This document shows positions 40,629-49,662 of a DNA stretch of 64,000 nt, piece by piece. This DNA is from Leptospira sp. WS60.C2. GTDB lineage: Bacteria > Spirochaetota > Leptospiria > Leptospirales > Leptospiraceae. The translations under genes were made by a program, and so were the position numbers. The stretch is from NCBI RefSeq assembly GCF_040833955.1, contig NZ_CP162133.1, positions 1,944,001 to 2,008,000 on the forward strand. The letters run 5' to 3'. Under the pieces are notes generated by a model, which worked only from the letters and a program-made list of their open reading frames with translations, was not told the origin of the DNA and did not search any database. Positions within the stretch are counted from its first letter, which is position 1; every line of letters begins with the position of its first letter.

Positions 40629-40819
40629 ACTTTTTCCTTAACATTAAACAAAATGAATTCTCAAAAAATTTGAGAAACTCTACAAACTACATATGTATAT
40701 CGAGATTTAATTTGGCAATTTTCTTGCTCTAAGTTTAGCCAAGAGCAAGTCCATCGATTTACGTGAACTGCTTTCAGAATGACGGCTGTTTCTTAAAATA
40801 TAAATCGATACGTTAGCCA

Positions 40820-42088
40820 CTATCTCAAAAAATTCTTTTTTAAATATAAAACCCGATTTTTTAAAACCCTAATCGCGAGATAATACAAAGAATTCCATTT
40901 ACAAAGTAAAGCCATTGGCAAAATCAAATAGAGCTGAAATGCAATGCGAATATAGGCATCAGAAAGATGCTCCTCTATGTTTAACCTAGTAAACAAAAAC
41001 AAAAAATTATAAGAAAATACAATCATCCAAAAGCTTAGCAGGATAAAATTAATCCTTCGGCTGCCTATAAAAAGCAGCAAGAATGTTAAGATAATCTCAA
41101 GCCCCCTCTGCTCCATAATATAATAATTAAAAAAGGAGGTTAATATTTTAAAAGTTCTATTGATTAAAATTTGGAATGCATCAGGCGAAGATAAAAAAGT
41201 AAAGGAAAAATCACTTGGAACCACAGGCATTAGAAAGCGATTTAAGGTGATTGGAAATGCCACAAGAACTAAATGAATCAAGATTAACCTAGGATTGTAA
41301 AACGAACGTTTGAATAATAGATTAATCGCAAAAATTAAAAAAATGTAAATCGATACCACTATCAACATTTCATTTTTGAGAGTTAATAAAAAACCCAATA
41401 TGATTCCAATGAATACAGATTGATCAAATTTATTTTTTTTCCCCAAGAAAGCGTACACAAGTAGAGCTAAACCAATCGAAATGGGATAATCCGCGCACAA
41501 ATCAGATTGAACCGATATAAATTTGATATTGAAGATCACACTTGCAACAAAAACCCAATATAGTATATTCGACTTTTTATCATGAATTGAATTTGCAAGA
41601 TGAAAACACAAACCTAAAAAGCACATGCTCATAAGGACTGTAAAAAACTGAGGAATCAAACTTGAAGAGGTACCGATAAACACGCTTGGAATTGCAAAAA
41701 TTATTGGAATACCAATAGGATAATTTGGGAATTTCCAATCAGGATTATTGGGCAAAAATTCCATACCGTGGAAGAATCTTTCCACTAAATGCGTGGACTT
41801 TCCCATCCATAAAACTGGTGCATCAATCATCCCATGTGGCTGAATTTCCCAGCGAGGAAGGTATGAATAAATCAATCCGTATAGAATTAAAAAATAGGGA
41901 AACAAGTTCCAAGTAAATATTTTTCCGCGATTAGAAAGGGAGATAAATCTCGAATAAACTAAAACTATGAAAAAACTTAAGAAAATATAAACAAGAGCAA
42001 AAACAGATCTTTCTCCAGGTGGAACAAGATAAAAACACAAAAAACCAACACTGGGCGCAAACATTAAATTCAAAAATAAAACTTTCAT
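40820..42088 (-). CDS. Polytopic membrane protein, putative GT-C glycosyltransferase
   Basis: A 422-residue protein with about ten hydrophobic helices. The first large outer loop reads APVLWMGKSTHLVERF and PNYPIGIPIIFAIP, and another outer segment has SVQSDLCADYPISIG, the layout of GT-C family sugar transferases. There is no soluble tail. The upstream gene (42090-42563) ends one base before this ATG, so the two are probably co-translated. The 191 bases downstream to the next gene hold a small hairpin but no gene. Confidence 0.6.
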   Translation of the reverse strand: MKVLFLNLMFAPSVGFLCFYLVPPGERSVFALVYIFLSFFIVLVYSRFISLSNRGKIFTWNLFPYFLILYGLIYSYLPRWEIQPHGMIDAPVLWMGKSTHLVERFFHGMEFLPNNPDWKFPNYPIGIPIIFAIPSVFIGTSSSLIPQFFTVLMSMCFLGLCFHLANSIHDKKSNILYWVFVASVIFNIKFISVQSDLCADYPISIGLALLVYAFLGKKNKFDQSVFIGIILGFLLTLKNEMLIVVSIYIFLIFAINLLFKRSFYNPRLILIHLVLVAFPITLNRFLMPVVPSDFSFTFLSSPDAFQILINRTFKILTSFFNYYIMEQRGLEIILTFLLLFIGSRRINFILLSFWMIVFSYNFLFLFTRLNIEEHLSDAYIRIAFQLYLILPMALLCKWNSLYYLAIRVLKNRVLYLKKNFLR

Positions 42089-42089
42089 A

Positions 42090-42563
42090 TTATTTTACCG
42101 TGACCAAAAGAAATTGGTCTGTTTCCAATAACAAATCCCATTTTGGAAACTTATTCATAAAAGAAGATTTATCTCTTTTAAATACAATGGCATTGCACTT
42201 TTCTTGCTTTGAAACATTTTCGATATCCATGGGCTTAATCAAAATAGGACTCAAAGGATAAGACAATAAGAAAGGATCGAAATACCTTGTGGGGTAAAGA
42301 AATACTTCGGATTGCGATGGGTTCAGGAAAGGTTTGAACGAGTTTATTTCTAACCAAACTTTCTTATAATCTTTTTCTGGAAAAAGCTCAAGTAGCTCTT
42401 TGAATTTGCTTTGGCTCTTTCGAAAGGATTTAATTTTCTCTAAGTCACCAATGAGGTTGAAAATGGACATAACAACGACAATGAAAAACAAAAAAAGTAG
42501 TAATGATACTTTAGTGTAAGGTAACTTTTGACTCCTGTTTTTTTTATGGAACAATGCAAACAC
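42090..42563 (-). CDS. Small single-helix membrane-anchored protein (unknown)
   Basis: A 157-residue protein with a basic N-terminus, one hydrophobic helix at about residues 19-40 (SLLLFLFFIVVVMSIFNLIG) and a soluble part of about 115 residues predicted outside the membrane. No known motif is seen. Its position between a GtrB-like enzyme and a GT-C-like protein, tightly linked to both, suggests an accessory part of a sugar transfer module, possibly a detached soluble domain of a GT-C protein. Confidence 0.7.
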   Translation of the reverse strand: MFALFHKKNRSQKLPYTKVSLLLFLFFIVVVMSIFNLIGDLEKIKSFRKSQSKFKELLELFPEKDYKKVWLEINSFKPFLNPSQSEVFLYPTRYFDPFLLSYPLSPILIKPMDIENVSKQEKCNAIVFKRDKSSFMNKFPKWDLLLETDQFLLVTVK

Positions 42564-42588
42564 CCCTTAAAAGACTATAGATCCTGTT

Positions 42589-43635
42589 TTAAAAACCAAA
42601 ACGTGATTTTTTTAAATACTCTTCAGAATGATTCAAAATTTCTCTTTCGATTTTCTTCTTACCTTTTGTTTTGATAAATTCAATTACATAGAGAGGTCTA
42701 CCCTTTGATTCTTCAAAAATACGAGCCACATATTCTCCAAGTATTCCTATAGAAATCAAAATAGACCCACCAATCAAACAAATCAATGTTACGATTGTAG
42801 CCCAACCTGGATTATAAACGATCGGAAGCTCTAATATAAAGTGTTGGAACGCTCGAAACAAAGCGTACGCACCTACAATAAAACCAAGCATGGCAACAAA
42901 TATCCCCAAGGCCAAACTAAAACGTAGTGGAAGTGGCGAAAAAGATACCGCGGCATTCATCGCTAATTTTAACATTTTGCGAAGTGGATACTTGGTTTCG
43001 CCTGCGACCCTAGGATCCCGATTATAAAAAACCGGTGTTTGCGGAAATCCTATCCAAGCATTCATACCTCTTAAGAAACGATGATTTTCACGAAGGCGGT
43101 TCAGTTCTATGAGACAACGCCTTGAGATCAAACGAAAATCGCCAGAATCAAGAGGTAAATCCCGATGTACTAATATCTTCATTAAGCGATAGAAAGCCCA
43201 AGCTGTCACTTTCTTAAAAAATGATTCCCCAGATCGAGCTAAACGTTGCCCATAAACGACATCATAACCTTCTTTATATTTCTCTAACATTTTACCAATG
43301 ACTTCTGGAGGATCTTGTAAATCTGCATCCATTATGACCACTGCATCTCCACTGGCATAATCCATTCCTGCAGTCACTGCGATTTGATGGCCAAAATTCC
43401 TAGAAAGACTGATGATCTTGACCCTTGCATCTTTCTCTGCCCATTCGACCAGTTGAAATATAGTTCGATCACTGCTCCCGTCATTCACAAGTATCAATTC
43501 AAATTTGAGCCGGAAAGATTCTAAAACATTAATAATTCTACTTTGTAAAAAAGGAAGAACCTTCTCCTCATTAAAACAAGGGATAACAACCGACAACAAT
43601 TTGGGATTTGCTCGTTTTTCTAAATATCGTTTCAT
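42589..43635 (-). CDS. GtrB-like polyprenyl-phosphate glycosyltransferase (GT2)
   Basis: Moves a sugar from a nucleotide donor to undecaprenyl phosphate on the cytoplasmic face. The 348 residues have the GT2 motifs VVIPCFNEE (17-25), NDGSSD (51-56) and DADLQDPP (103-110). The acceptor segment follows (SGDFRLISRR, then the RFLRGMNAWIGF signature), and two C-terminal membrane helices lie at about 235-300. This is the GtrB/YfdH and ArnC layout. A likely promoter lies 57 bases upstream. The sugar is unknown. Confidence 0.9.
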   Translation of the reverse strand: MKRYLEKRANPKLLSVVIPCFNEEKVLPFLQSRIINVLESFRLKFELILVNDGSSDRTIFQLVEWAEKDARVKIISLSRNFGHQIAVTAGMDYASGDAVVIMDADLQDPPEVIGKMLEKYKEGYDVVYGQRLARSGESFFKKVTAWAFYRLMKILVHRDLPLDSGDFRLISRRCLIELNRLRENHRFLRGMNAWIGFPQTPVFYNRDPRVAGETKYPLRKMLKLAMNAAVSFSPLPLRFSLALGIFVAMLGFIVGAYALFRAFQHFILELPIVYNPGWATIVTLICLIGGSILISIGILGEYVARIFEESKGRPLYVIEFIKTKGKKKIEREILNHSEEYLKKSRFGF

Positions 43636-43691
43636 TTTAAGTCTCTAAAAAAATTCGATGATGGTACGGGTTCGAGAAATGATCTCAGAAA

Positions 43692-43719
43692 TCTATAATC
43701 ACAAAGTTTCTAGATTCAA
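43692..43719 (-). promoter_or_regulatory. Candidate promoter of the GtrB-like gene
   Basis: On the minus strand TTGAAT (43719-43714) and TATAGA (43697-43692) are separated by 16 bases. It lies in the 320-base gap between the GtrB-like gene and the divergent gene at 43956. The leader would be about 50 bases. Confidence 0.45.
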
Positions 43720-43773
43720 TATTTTACTGCATTATGCATATGTCATCCACGATTCTAGGCAGATTTACTGCTA

Positions 43774-43816
43774 CAAGAGCTAAATATGGAGTATTTTGAA
43801 TCTCTGTTAGCTCTTG
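43774..43816. repeat. 10-bp perfect inverted repeat in divergent intergenic region
   Basis: CAAGAGCTAA (43774-43783) and TTAGCTCTTG (43807-43816) are exact reverse complements around a 23-base spacer. There is no U-run, so termination is unlikely. It lies between two divergent glycan genes (43636-43955), where an operator would be expected. The rest of this gap holds no gene that can be supported. Confidence 0.6.
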
Positions 43817-43955
43817 ATCGAATGGTGAAAACTTTAAAGAGAAATGGAATAAAATGAAGAACCAATAGATTTGTTATGGACAACTAGTTTTTTACAAATT
43901 TTAGTTGAATATTGAAAGATTTCGCACATATCAAAGAACAAATGTTCGTTATAGA

Positions 43956-46079
43956 ATGAAAGTCATAACCTATTTTTTTATTTTTTTCTTAGCTTTCCTT
44001 TTTCCTTTTTTTAGATTCTATTCAACTCAGTTCCATACACATTTAATTGGCGATGGAATCGACAACTTACTGGTATTAACTATACTAGAGCGAAATCTAC
44101 TCAACTTTCATTCTTTTTTTCAAACATTAGAGTTATCAAAGCTATATACAAGCCAGGGATTTTATCCCTATAGGGACACTGCTTTATTTACAGAGCCGAT
44201 GTATTTTCCATCGATTCTGTACGGACTTCTTAAAACGATCTTTCAAGATTCTACCAAAGCGTATAATAGTTTATTGATTCTAGCCTCCATTATCAATTTT
44301 TATAGTTTTTTCTATCTTTGCCGTGTATTAAAGTTTGATCTTTTCATTACAACACTTGGATCTCTCATTTTCTCGAATGGACATTATTTTACAATTCAAT
44401 ACATTCATTTACAAAATCAGTTTGCCTTCGGATTCCCTTTAGTTTTCGGATTGATCTTACAATACAAAAAAACAAATCAAATCTCTTCTGTTTTCTTAAT
44501 TTCAATCACACTGCTACTTCAATTTTTTTCCTGTAATTATTATGGCCTTTTTTTATTCTATTTCTTTTTTTTATCGATCATCCTGATTGGATTCGTATTT
44601 CCCAAAAACATCACAAAACGTAAGCTGAATGTCATCCTCTTATCAAAAAAGACTTTTTCGTTTTTTCTACCAGCTTTGTTATTTATTCTAACCATATTCA
44701 GTCTTTATTATCAATTTTTCAAAAAGAATATCGAATTATATCCCAAAAGAATCATCGAAGAGAATGCCATTTACTCGAATTCTCTTTTATCTTTTCTTAC
44801 TCTTCCAAAAAAAGTCATTCTATATTCAAATACCAGCTTCGAGGGAACAACCCACTCAAGTGCTCATATCGGATTTGTTACACTTTGTTTAATTCTATAC
44901 TTTTTTTCCAAGTTCCATAAATTACATCGTAGAATCGTAATTTACCTGTGTTGTGCATTGTTATTTTATCTATTAAGCATAGGGCCATTCATCAATCTAT
45001 TTCAACACCAGGTTCCTGGACCTTATTCAATCTTATACTATTTAGCACCTGGCTTTAAAAACATAAGAGTACCTTCTCGTATATTTATCCTAAGTTGGTT
45101 TTTCATTTCAATAGCATTTGCCACTTACTGCTTCTATTCGAAAGAAAAATCGAAAAAAATCTTTTTGAATGTTGTATTGATCATTTTGATCTTGGAATTC
45201 TCTTTTACTACGAAAATAAAGGAAAGTTCAAAGAGCATCATTTCGAATTTAAATATCATCCAATCTTTGGAAGGCAATAGCACCGTATTATTCCTTAAAA
45301 AAAACAAGGATCTATTAACTTTTGATGCAGGCTCAATTCCTGAATGGTATTTGTTAAATACCAAAATCAAAACTCCCAATGGCTACACTGGGATCACCTT
45401 CCCTTTTCAGTATTACCTCATCAATCTGCTATACAACTACCAAAATAGTTCGAAATTGTATGAATATTTAAAACTACTTGGAATCACGCATATCGCTGTA
45501 ACTGAAGAAGCGAATCAATTCTCCAACCAAACCAACCTATGGGAAGTACGTTCCAGATTTTTTCCGTTACGTTTAGTAGGAAATGACAGAGAAAACCAAA
45601 TCATGTTCTACCGAATTTCGGAAAATATTGTCCACCCGGACCAAAACAAATACACCCTGAATCCAATCCAATTTAGAATCACGGAAGCTTCCGTTTCAAA
45701 AAAAATTGGAAACTTAACTGATAACGATCTAAATTCTTACTGGCGAAGTTTTTCCTCTGGTTACCAATCACAAGAGGATTTTTTAAAAATTCAATTGGAA
45801 AAACTTCCTAAAAACAAATTACTCATTCACCTATACGCAGGTCCGTTCGTTGAAAGATTACCTTATGCGTTGGATGTGAAATGTAATGGAAGGAAAGCTG
45901 AATTCGATCTGATTCCGATTGATATTCAAAATTTCATGAAAGATCCGATCAAAAATTCGAAACAAGAAATTATCATCAATCATTGTGATAGTGATCAAAT
46001 CGAAATACGTGTCAAAAAAACAACACCCTATGCTGTGTTAATGCTCTCCGAAATTAAATTTTTTGAAACAGATAAATAG
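43956..46079 (+). CDS. Large membrane protein with C-terminal discoidin-like domain
   Basis: A 707-residue protein from ATG 43956; an in-frame TTG at 43905 would add 17 residues, and neither has a clear ribosome-binding site. About twelve hydrophobic helices fill residues 1-420. The first outer loop has HLIGDGIDNLLVLTILERN, like the YfhO/GT-C superfamily. The C-terminal 270 residues are soluble and outside. The last 120 (NLTDNDLNSYWRS onward, then LMLSEIKFFE) look like a discoidin/F5-8 type sugar-binding fold. It is the only plus-strand gene of the glycan locus, so it has its own promoter. Substrate unknown. Confidence 0.7.
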   Translation: MKVITYFFIFFLAFLFPFFRFYSTQFHTHLIGDGIDNLLVLTILERNLLNFHSFFQTLELSKLYTSQGFYPYRDTALFTEPMYFPSILYGLLKTIFQDSTKAYNSLLILASIINFYSFFYLCRVLKFDLFITTLGSLIFSNGHYFTIQYIHLQNQFAFGFPLVFGLILQYKKTNQISSVFLISITLLLQFFSCNYYGLFLFYFFFLSIILIGFVFPKNITKRKLNVILLSKKTFSFFLPALLFILTIFSLYYQFFKKNIELYPKRIIEENAIYSNSLLSFLTLPKKVILYSNTSFEGTTHSSAHIGFVTLCLILYFFSKFHKLHRRIVIYLCCALLFYLLSIGPFINLFQHQVPGPYSILYYLAPGFKNIRVPSRIFILSWFFISIAFATYCFYSKEKSKKIFLNVVLIILILEFSFTTKIKESSKSIISNLNIIQSLEGNSTVLFLKKNKDLLTFDAGSIPEWYLLNTKIKTPNGYTGITFPFQYYLINLLYNYQNSSKLYEYLKLLGITHIAVTEEANQFSNQTNLWEVRSRFFPLRLVGNDRENQIMFYRISENIVHPDQNKYTLNPIQFRITEASVSKKIGNLTDNDLNSYWRSFSSGYQSQEDFLKIQLEKLPKNKLLIHLYAGPFVERLPYALDVKCNGRKAEFDLIPIDIQNFMKDPIKNSKQEIIINHCDSDQIEIRVKKTTPYAVLMLSEIKFFETDK

Positions 46080-46093
46080 GATCACTTGTCAGT

Positions 46094-47614
46094 TTAAAGG
46101 TAATATAAGGAACATTCTGGATTAACTTGTTCCCGCTTAAATCCTTTTTCAGTAAGATACTCGTACAGTTTTTTAGAATAGATTTCCGATAATTCGTTAT
46201 CCTTAACTTTACCTTTCACAACATCTTCCATTGAAAATGGATAGCACCAAGAAATAATCGAAACCGATTGCTCATTGAGTGAAACAAAAATTTCATTAAT
46301 ATTTAAATTTAAATTTTCTAAAAAGATTCTTTCACTATAATTATTAGGCTGAACCCATTTGACGGGAGGGAGCTGATCCAATAAAATATAAGGAGAATGA
46401 GTTCCTTGAGCGATAAAGAAACGTTTTTGATTTTGAGTATCCAAACTAATTTTTCCACGAATCGCCTGTGCGACGATCTCACCTTGGTCTGGTATACTTT
46501 TTAGTGTTTTTTCCAAATGATTTCTATTCTTTACAGAAACAAAAGAGAAAGATAAAATCCCCAAAATAAGAATAAAATTAAAATATTTTTTCTTCTGAAA
46601 ACTTAGAGTGATTGGAGTAAGTGAAAAACCGATTAAAAAAAGCAATGGAACAAGAATGGCCAACAAATAATGTTCATATAAAAAGCCTGTCCAAATAGCA
46701 CCCAAAGAAGATGTAAAAATCCAAATGAAGGAAATGATAACTTTCTCATCTTTTAAAACGGATTTAAATCGATAAAAGTTTACTAATAGTAAAAAAACGA
46801 CTAACCCAAAAAGAAACCTAAGCTGAAATAAAAAATGAAACCGCTCTTGTAGAGATACCGACCGTGAGTGTCCTCGCAGAAGGAAAACAATGGCTTCTAT
46901 GTAGTCAACGGAAGCATCATTAAAAAAATAGAAAAGAAAAGAAATCAAAAATGGAAGGAGAAATACTAAACCAATTTTAAAAAAATAAAATACACTTTCC
47001 TTAAACTTCTCTCCTCTTTTCTTTCGATGCCTACCAAACAAAAGAATCAAAAAATAAGCAACAAAGAATAAAATAACATCGAAAACAATAATATATTTAA
47101 TTAAAAAAGCAAAGCCCAGGGCAAAAAAACCAAAGTAATCAGTAAATTTTGATTCAGAAATAAAAATCAGATAAAATGCCAGAGCTTCAAAAGCCAAAAA
47201 ATAAATTTCCGTGTTAGAAGCCAACCCGGAATGAAATAGCATAAATAAATACAACAGGCAAATTGAGAGGAAAAATCTCAATATAAAGTTTAATCCTTTT
47301 AGGGAGATAAAAACAATAAAGGAAGCTAGCGTAGAAAAAAATAAAGCACTGAGCCGTAGAGTTAGAATCGAATAATCAAAGACAGAAAGTGTAATCGCAT
47401 GAAGTAAATAGATACCAATCGGCTTTAGATCCCAAAAATCTCGATAGGGCAAATAACCTGATACGATCGATTTACCCATGATAAAATAAGTTAATTCATC
47501 CCAATCAAGAGTTGAAAAACTAAAAGTGAATCCTCGAAAGAAATAATTAATCAACACTAGAGAAAAAAATACCAATATAAAAAACAAATTTTTTCGAAGA
47601 GAGTTATGATTCAT
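46094..47614 (-). CDS. GT39/ArnT-like membrane glycosyltransferase
   Basis: A 506-residue GT-C enzyme with about eleven helices. The first outer loop carries STLDWDELTYFIMGK with the Asp-Glu pair and GYLPYRDFWDLKPIGIY, the clearest GT-C signature in the window. Such enzymes move a sugar from an undecaprenyl-phosphate carrier to lipid A, protein or glycan on the outer face. The C-terminal soluble part ends in SIISWCYPFSMED and Cys-containing segments. It ends 14 bases from the convergent discoidin-like gene. Confidence 0.8.
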   Translation of the reverse strand: MNHNSLRKNLFFILVFFSLVLINYFFRGFTFSFSTLDWDELTYFIMGKSIVSGYLPYRDFWDLKPIGIYLLHAITLSVFDYSILTLRLSALFFSTLASFIVFISLKGLNFILRFFLSICLLYLFMLFHSGLASNTEIYFLAFEALAFYLIFISESKFTDYFGFFALGFAFLIKYIIVFDVILFFVAYFLILLFGRHRKKRGEKFKESVFYFFKIGLVFLLPFLISFLFYFFNDASVDYIEAIVFLLRGHSRSVSLQERFHFLFQLRFLFGLVVFLLLVNFYRFKSVLKDEKVIISFIWIFTSSLGAIWTGFLYEHYLLAILVPLLFLIGFSLTPITLSFQKKKYFNFILILGILSFSFVSVKNRNHLEKTLKSIPDQGEIVAQAIRGKISLDTQNQKRFFIAQGTHSPYILLDQLPPVKWVQPNNYSERIFLENLNLNINEIFVSLNEQSVSIISWCYPFSMEDVVKGKVKDNELSEIYSKKLYEYLTEKGFKREQVNPECSLYYL

Positions 47615-47661
47615 TTAAATTCTTTTTAGTTATACACAGAATGCTTCGACGTAAACACACA

Positions 47662-49662
47662 TTACTCCAACGTACAATCGGAAATAATATCGCTTAGCCA
47701 AATTCCTGAATATGGCACCATTTTAACATCCGTCGAGTTCATTTCACATACTACGGGTCGAAAATGATTTCTCTTACATTCCTTATAGAATCGTTTCTTT
47801 ATGTTCAAAACTTCTGGTTTGTTTGCTTCATTGCCTAAAGCAGAGAGTTGAAATAGATAGATTTCTTGAGAATATCGGTAGGATGGAAAGTCTTTTACAA
47901 AAAATGGATTCCAATTCAAAGAAATATTATATTTCGTTTCACTGGGTTTCCTTTCTGGAAAACGAACAAGTTTACAACTAGCATTTTGATCAAAATTTTG
48001 ATTAATCAATGCGTTATTTTTAAAGAATTCATTCTTAAAATAAATTCTAGAACATAAAAAATAACCGTATATGACTAAGCAGAAAAAAAGTGGAACAAAG
48101 GAAATCTTGCTAATTTGATTGGAATTAAATATCGTTTTTTCTTGCTTTCCAGGTTCTCGAACTTTCAATAAATAAGCAAAGAGAAGCATAAAACCATACA
48201 CATCCACCAACATATCAAACGCGTTGTGGATCAAAAAATAAAGAACAGCTAGTAAACACCAGATTCTATTCTCGTGATGATCTTTTTGTATAAGGAATCG
48301 ATAAAAATAATAAAGAATCAGTAAAATGTAAGAAATCAAGCCAAAAAAACCCGAATAGAATAAGATCGTACTAGGCAGGTTATGAGTGTGAAGATACGAT
48401 CCATCGGCTTTCGTTGCAAATTGCATCAAATATGTACTTAATTCTTTTGGAAGGTACGCCAATAGAAAATTGTGTTCTCCAATCCCTAACCCGAAGATTT
48501 TTTGTGGTAAACTCAGATTGTTAAAAAGAGTAAAATAAATCTCCCACAACTCCAATCTGCCAGAGGAAAGTTGATTCAAATATTCATAAATTTCAATATT
48601 AGGTGAAGCTAAAATCGTAACAATGATGGGAGAAAAGTGAATTAGAAAAACCAATGGACATAAAAAATAAAGGAAGTATATAAAAGTATCTTTTTTTAAT
48701 TGTAAGAATAACAAATAGGTTCCAAGAACAATCAAAACACCGAATACACTAGCCCTTGAGAATTGATTCAATAGAACAAAACAGACTAAAATGGATACGG
48801 AAATCAAATAAACAAAGTTAACCTTATTAAACTTTCGTTTGATAGCTGCCAAAAGAAGTGGAATTTGAATCGCTGTATATGCTGCAACCCGATTGGAATT
48901 TAAAATACTAGATCCATCTTTATAAAAGAAAACAAACTCCTGGGTGATAAGGTAGTTCCTAATAAGCACCTCCAAAAGATTACAAACCAATAGAATCAAA
49001 AGAAAGGAAACTTTGATTTCAAATTCAAAGCAATATAAAAAGAAAATAAGCAGATACAAAAATAGATAAGTCAAAAAATGCTGAGAACTAAAACCAAAAA
49101 CGAGAGAGTTAATAAAGAAGAGAAACAATACAAAAAAAACAAAGTTTTTCTTCACTAAAAGAAGAGAGAAACGATCAAAACTTTCATGAATTAAGGGATA
49201 AAAAAAGAGCAAACAAACTTCCGGATATTCGGAAAACAAAAACGAATACGAAATACTAGAGAGAACAAAGATAGAAACAAAATGAAAGGAAATCATTCCT
49301 TTTGATTGATCCTCCCAATCCTTCTTATGGACAAAAAAATACAGAGGAATCAAAGCTGGAAGGAATCGAAAGAAATCCACATCAAAATAATAGCGTCCAA
49401 GCTTATAATAGTTCTCAGCAATCGAATTCACTACGGACGCTACGATTATCCAATAAAAAAGCCAATAATACCTCTCTAAAGGAATAGCCTCATTCCTCTT
49501 TTTTTTCAAAAAGTAAGCGCAAACTATTGTTAACAAAATTAAGTTAAAAAAGCTCTGATACAAAGTTTTTAAGTGCAGATTTGAAGTTGAAATATAAACA
49601 ATTGATCCAAAAAAAGCCCAAGCGATTAAATGATTGAGTAACTTTAAAGTGTTTCTATTCAT
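47662..49662 (-). CDS. O-antigen ligase/polymerase-like membrane protein (Wzy/WaaL type)
   Basis: A 666-residue protein with about twelve helices. The large outer loop has SSGRLELWEIYFTLFNN, GLGIGEHNFL and HTHNLPSTILFYSGFFGLIS, matching the Wzy_C family GR...W, HN and small-residue-rich helix pattern. These enzymes ligate O-antigen to lipid A core or polymerise it. The soluble C-terminal 120 residues are not recognised. The start ATG overlaps the stop of the upstream gene by 4 bases. Ligase and polymerase cannot be told apart from sequence here. Confidence 0.78.
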   Translation of the reverse strand: MNRNTLKLLNHLIAWAFFGSIVYISTSNLHLKTLYQSFFNLILLTIVCAYFLKKKRNEAIPLERYYWLFYWIIVASVVNSIAENYYKLGRYYFDVDFFRFLPALIPLYFFVHKKDWEDQSKGMISFHFVSIFVLSSISYSFLFSEYPEVCLLFFYPLIHESFDRFSLLLVKKNFVFFVLFLFFINSLVFGFSSQHFLTYLFLYLLIFFLYCFEFEIKVSFLLILLVCNLLEVLIRNYLITQEFVFFYKDGSSILNSNRVAAYTAIQIPLLLAAIKRKFNKVNFVYLISVSILVCFVLLNQFSRASVFGVLIVLGTYLLFLQLKKDTFIYFLYFLCPLVFLIHFSPIIVTILASPNIEIYEYLNQLSSGRLELWEIYFTLFNNLSLPQKIFGLGIGEHNFLLAYLPKELSTYLMQFATKADGSYLHTHNLPSTILFYSGFFGLISYILLILYYFYRFLIQKDHHENRIWCLLAVLYFLIHNAFDMLVDVYGFMLLFAYLLKVREPGKQEKTIFNSNQISKISFVPLFFCLVIYGYFLCSRIYFKNEFFKNNALINQNFDQNASCKLVRFPERKPSETKYNISLNWNPFFVKDFPSYRYSQEIYLFQLSALGNEANKPEVLNIKKRFYKECKRNHFRPVVCEMNSTDVKMVPYSGIWLSDIISDCTLE

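Noticed and set aside
40723..40749. Hairpin CTTGCTCT/AGAGCAAG with 11-base loop after the gene at 40820-42088
   Set aside because: No U-run follows on the minus strand, so it is not called a terminator.
40707..40868. 53-codon stop-free minus-strand frame past the GT-C-like gene, with less AT-rich sequence
   Set aside because: A third of it overlaps the real gene in another frame and no usable start is present, so it is not clearly beyond chance. No family match seen.
43786..43857. 23-codon ATG frame in the divergent glycan intergenic region
   Set aside because: Too short, no clear ribosome-binding site, and it overlaps the inverted repeat, which explains part of its order.
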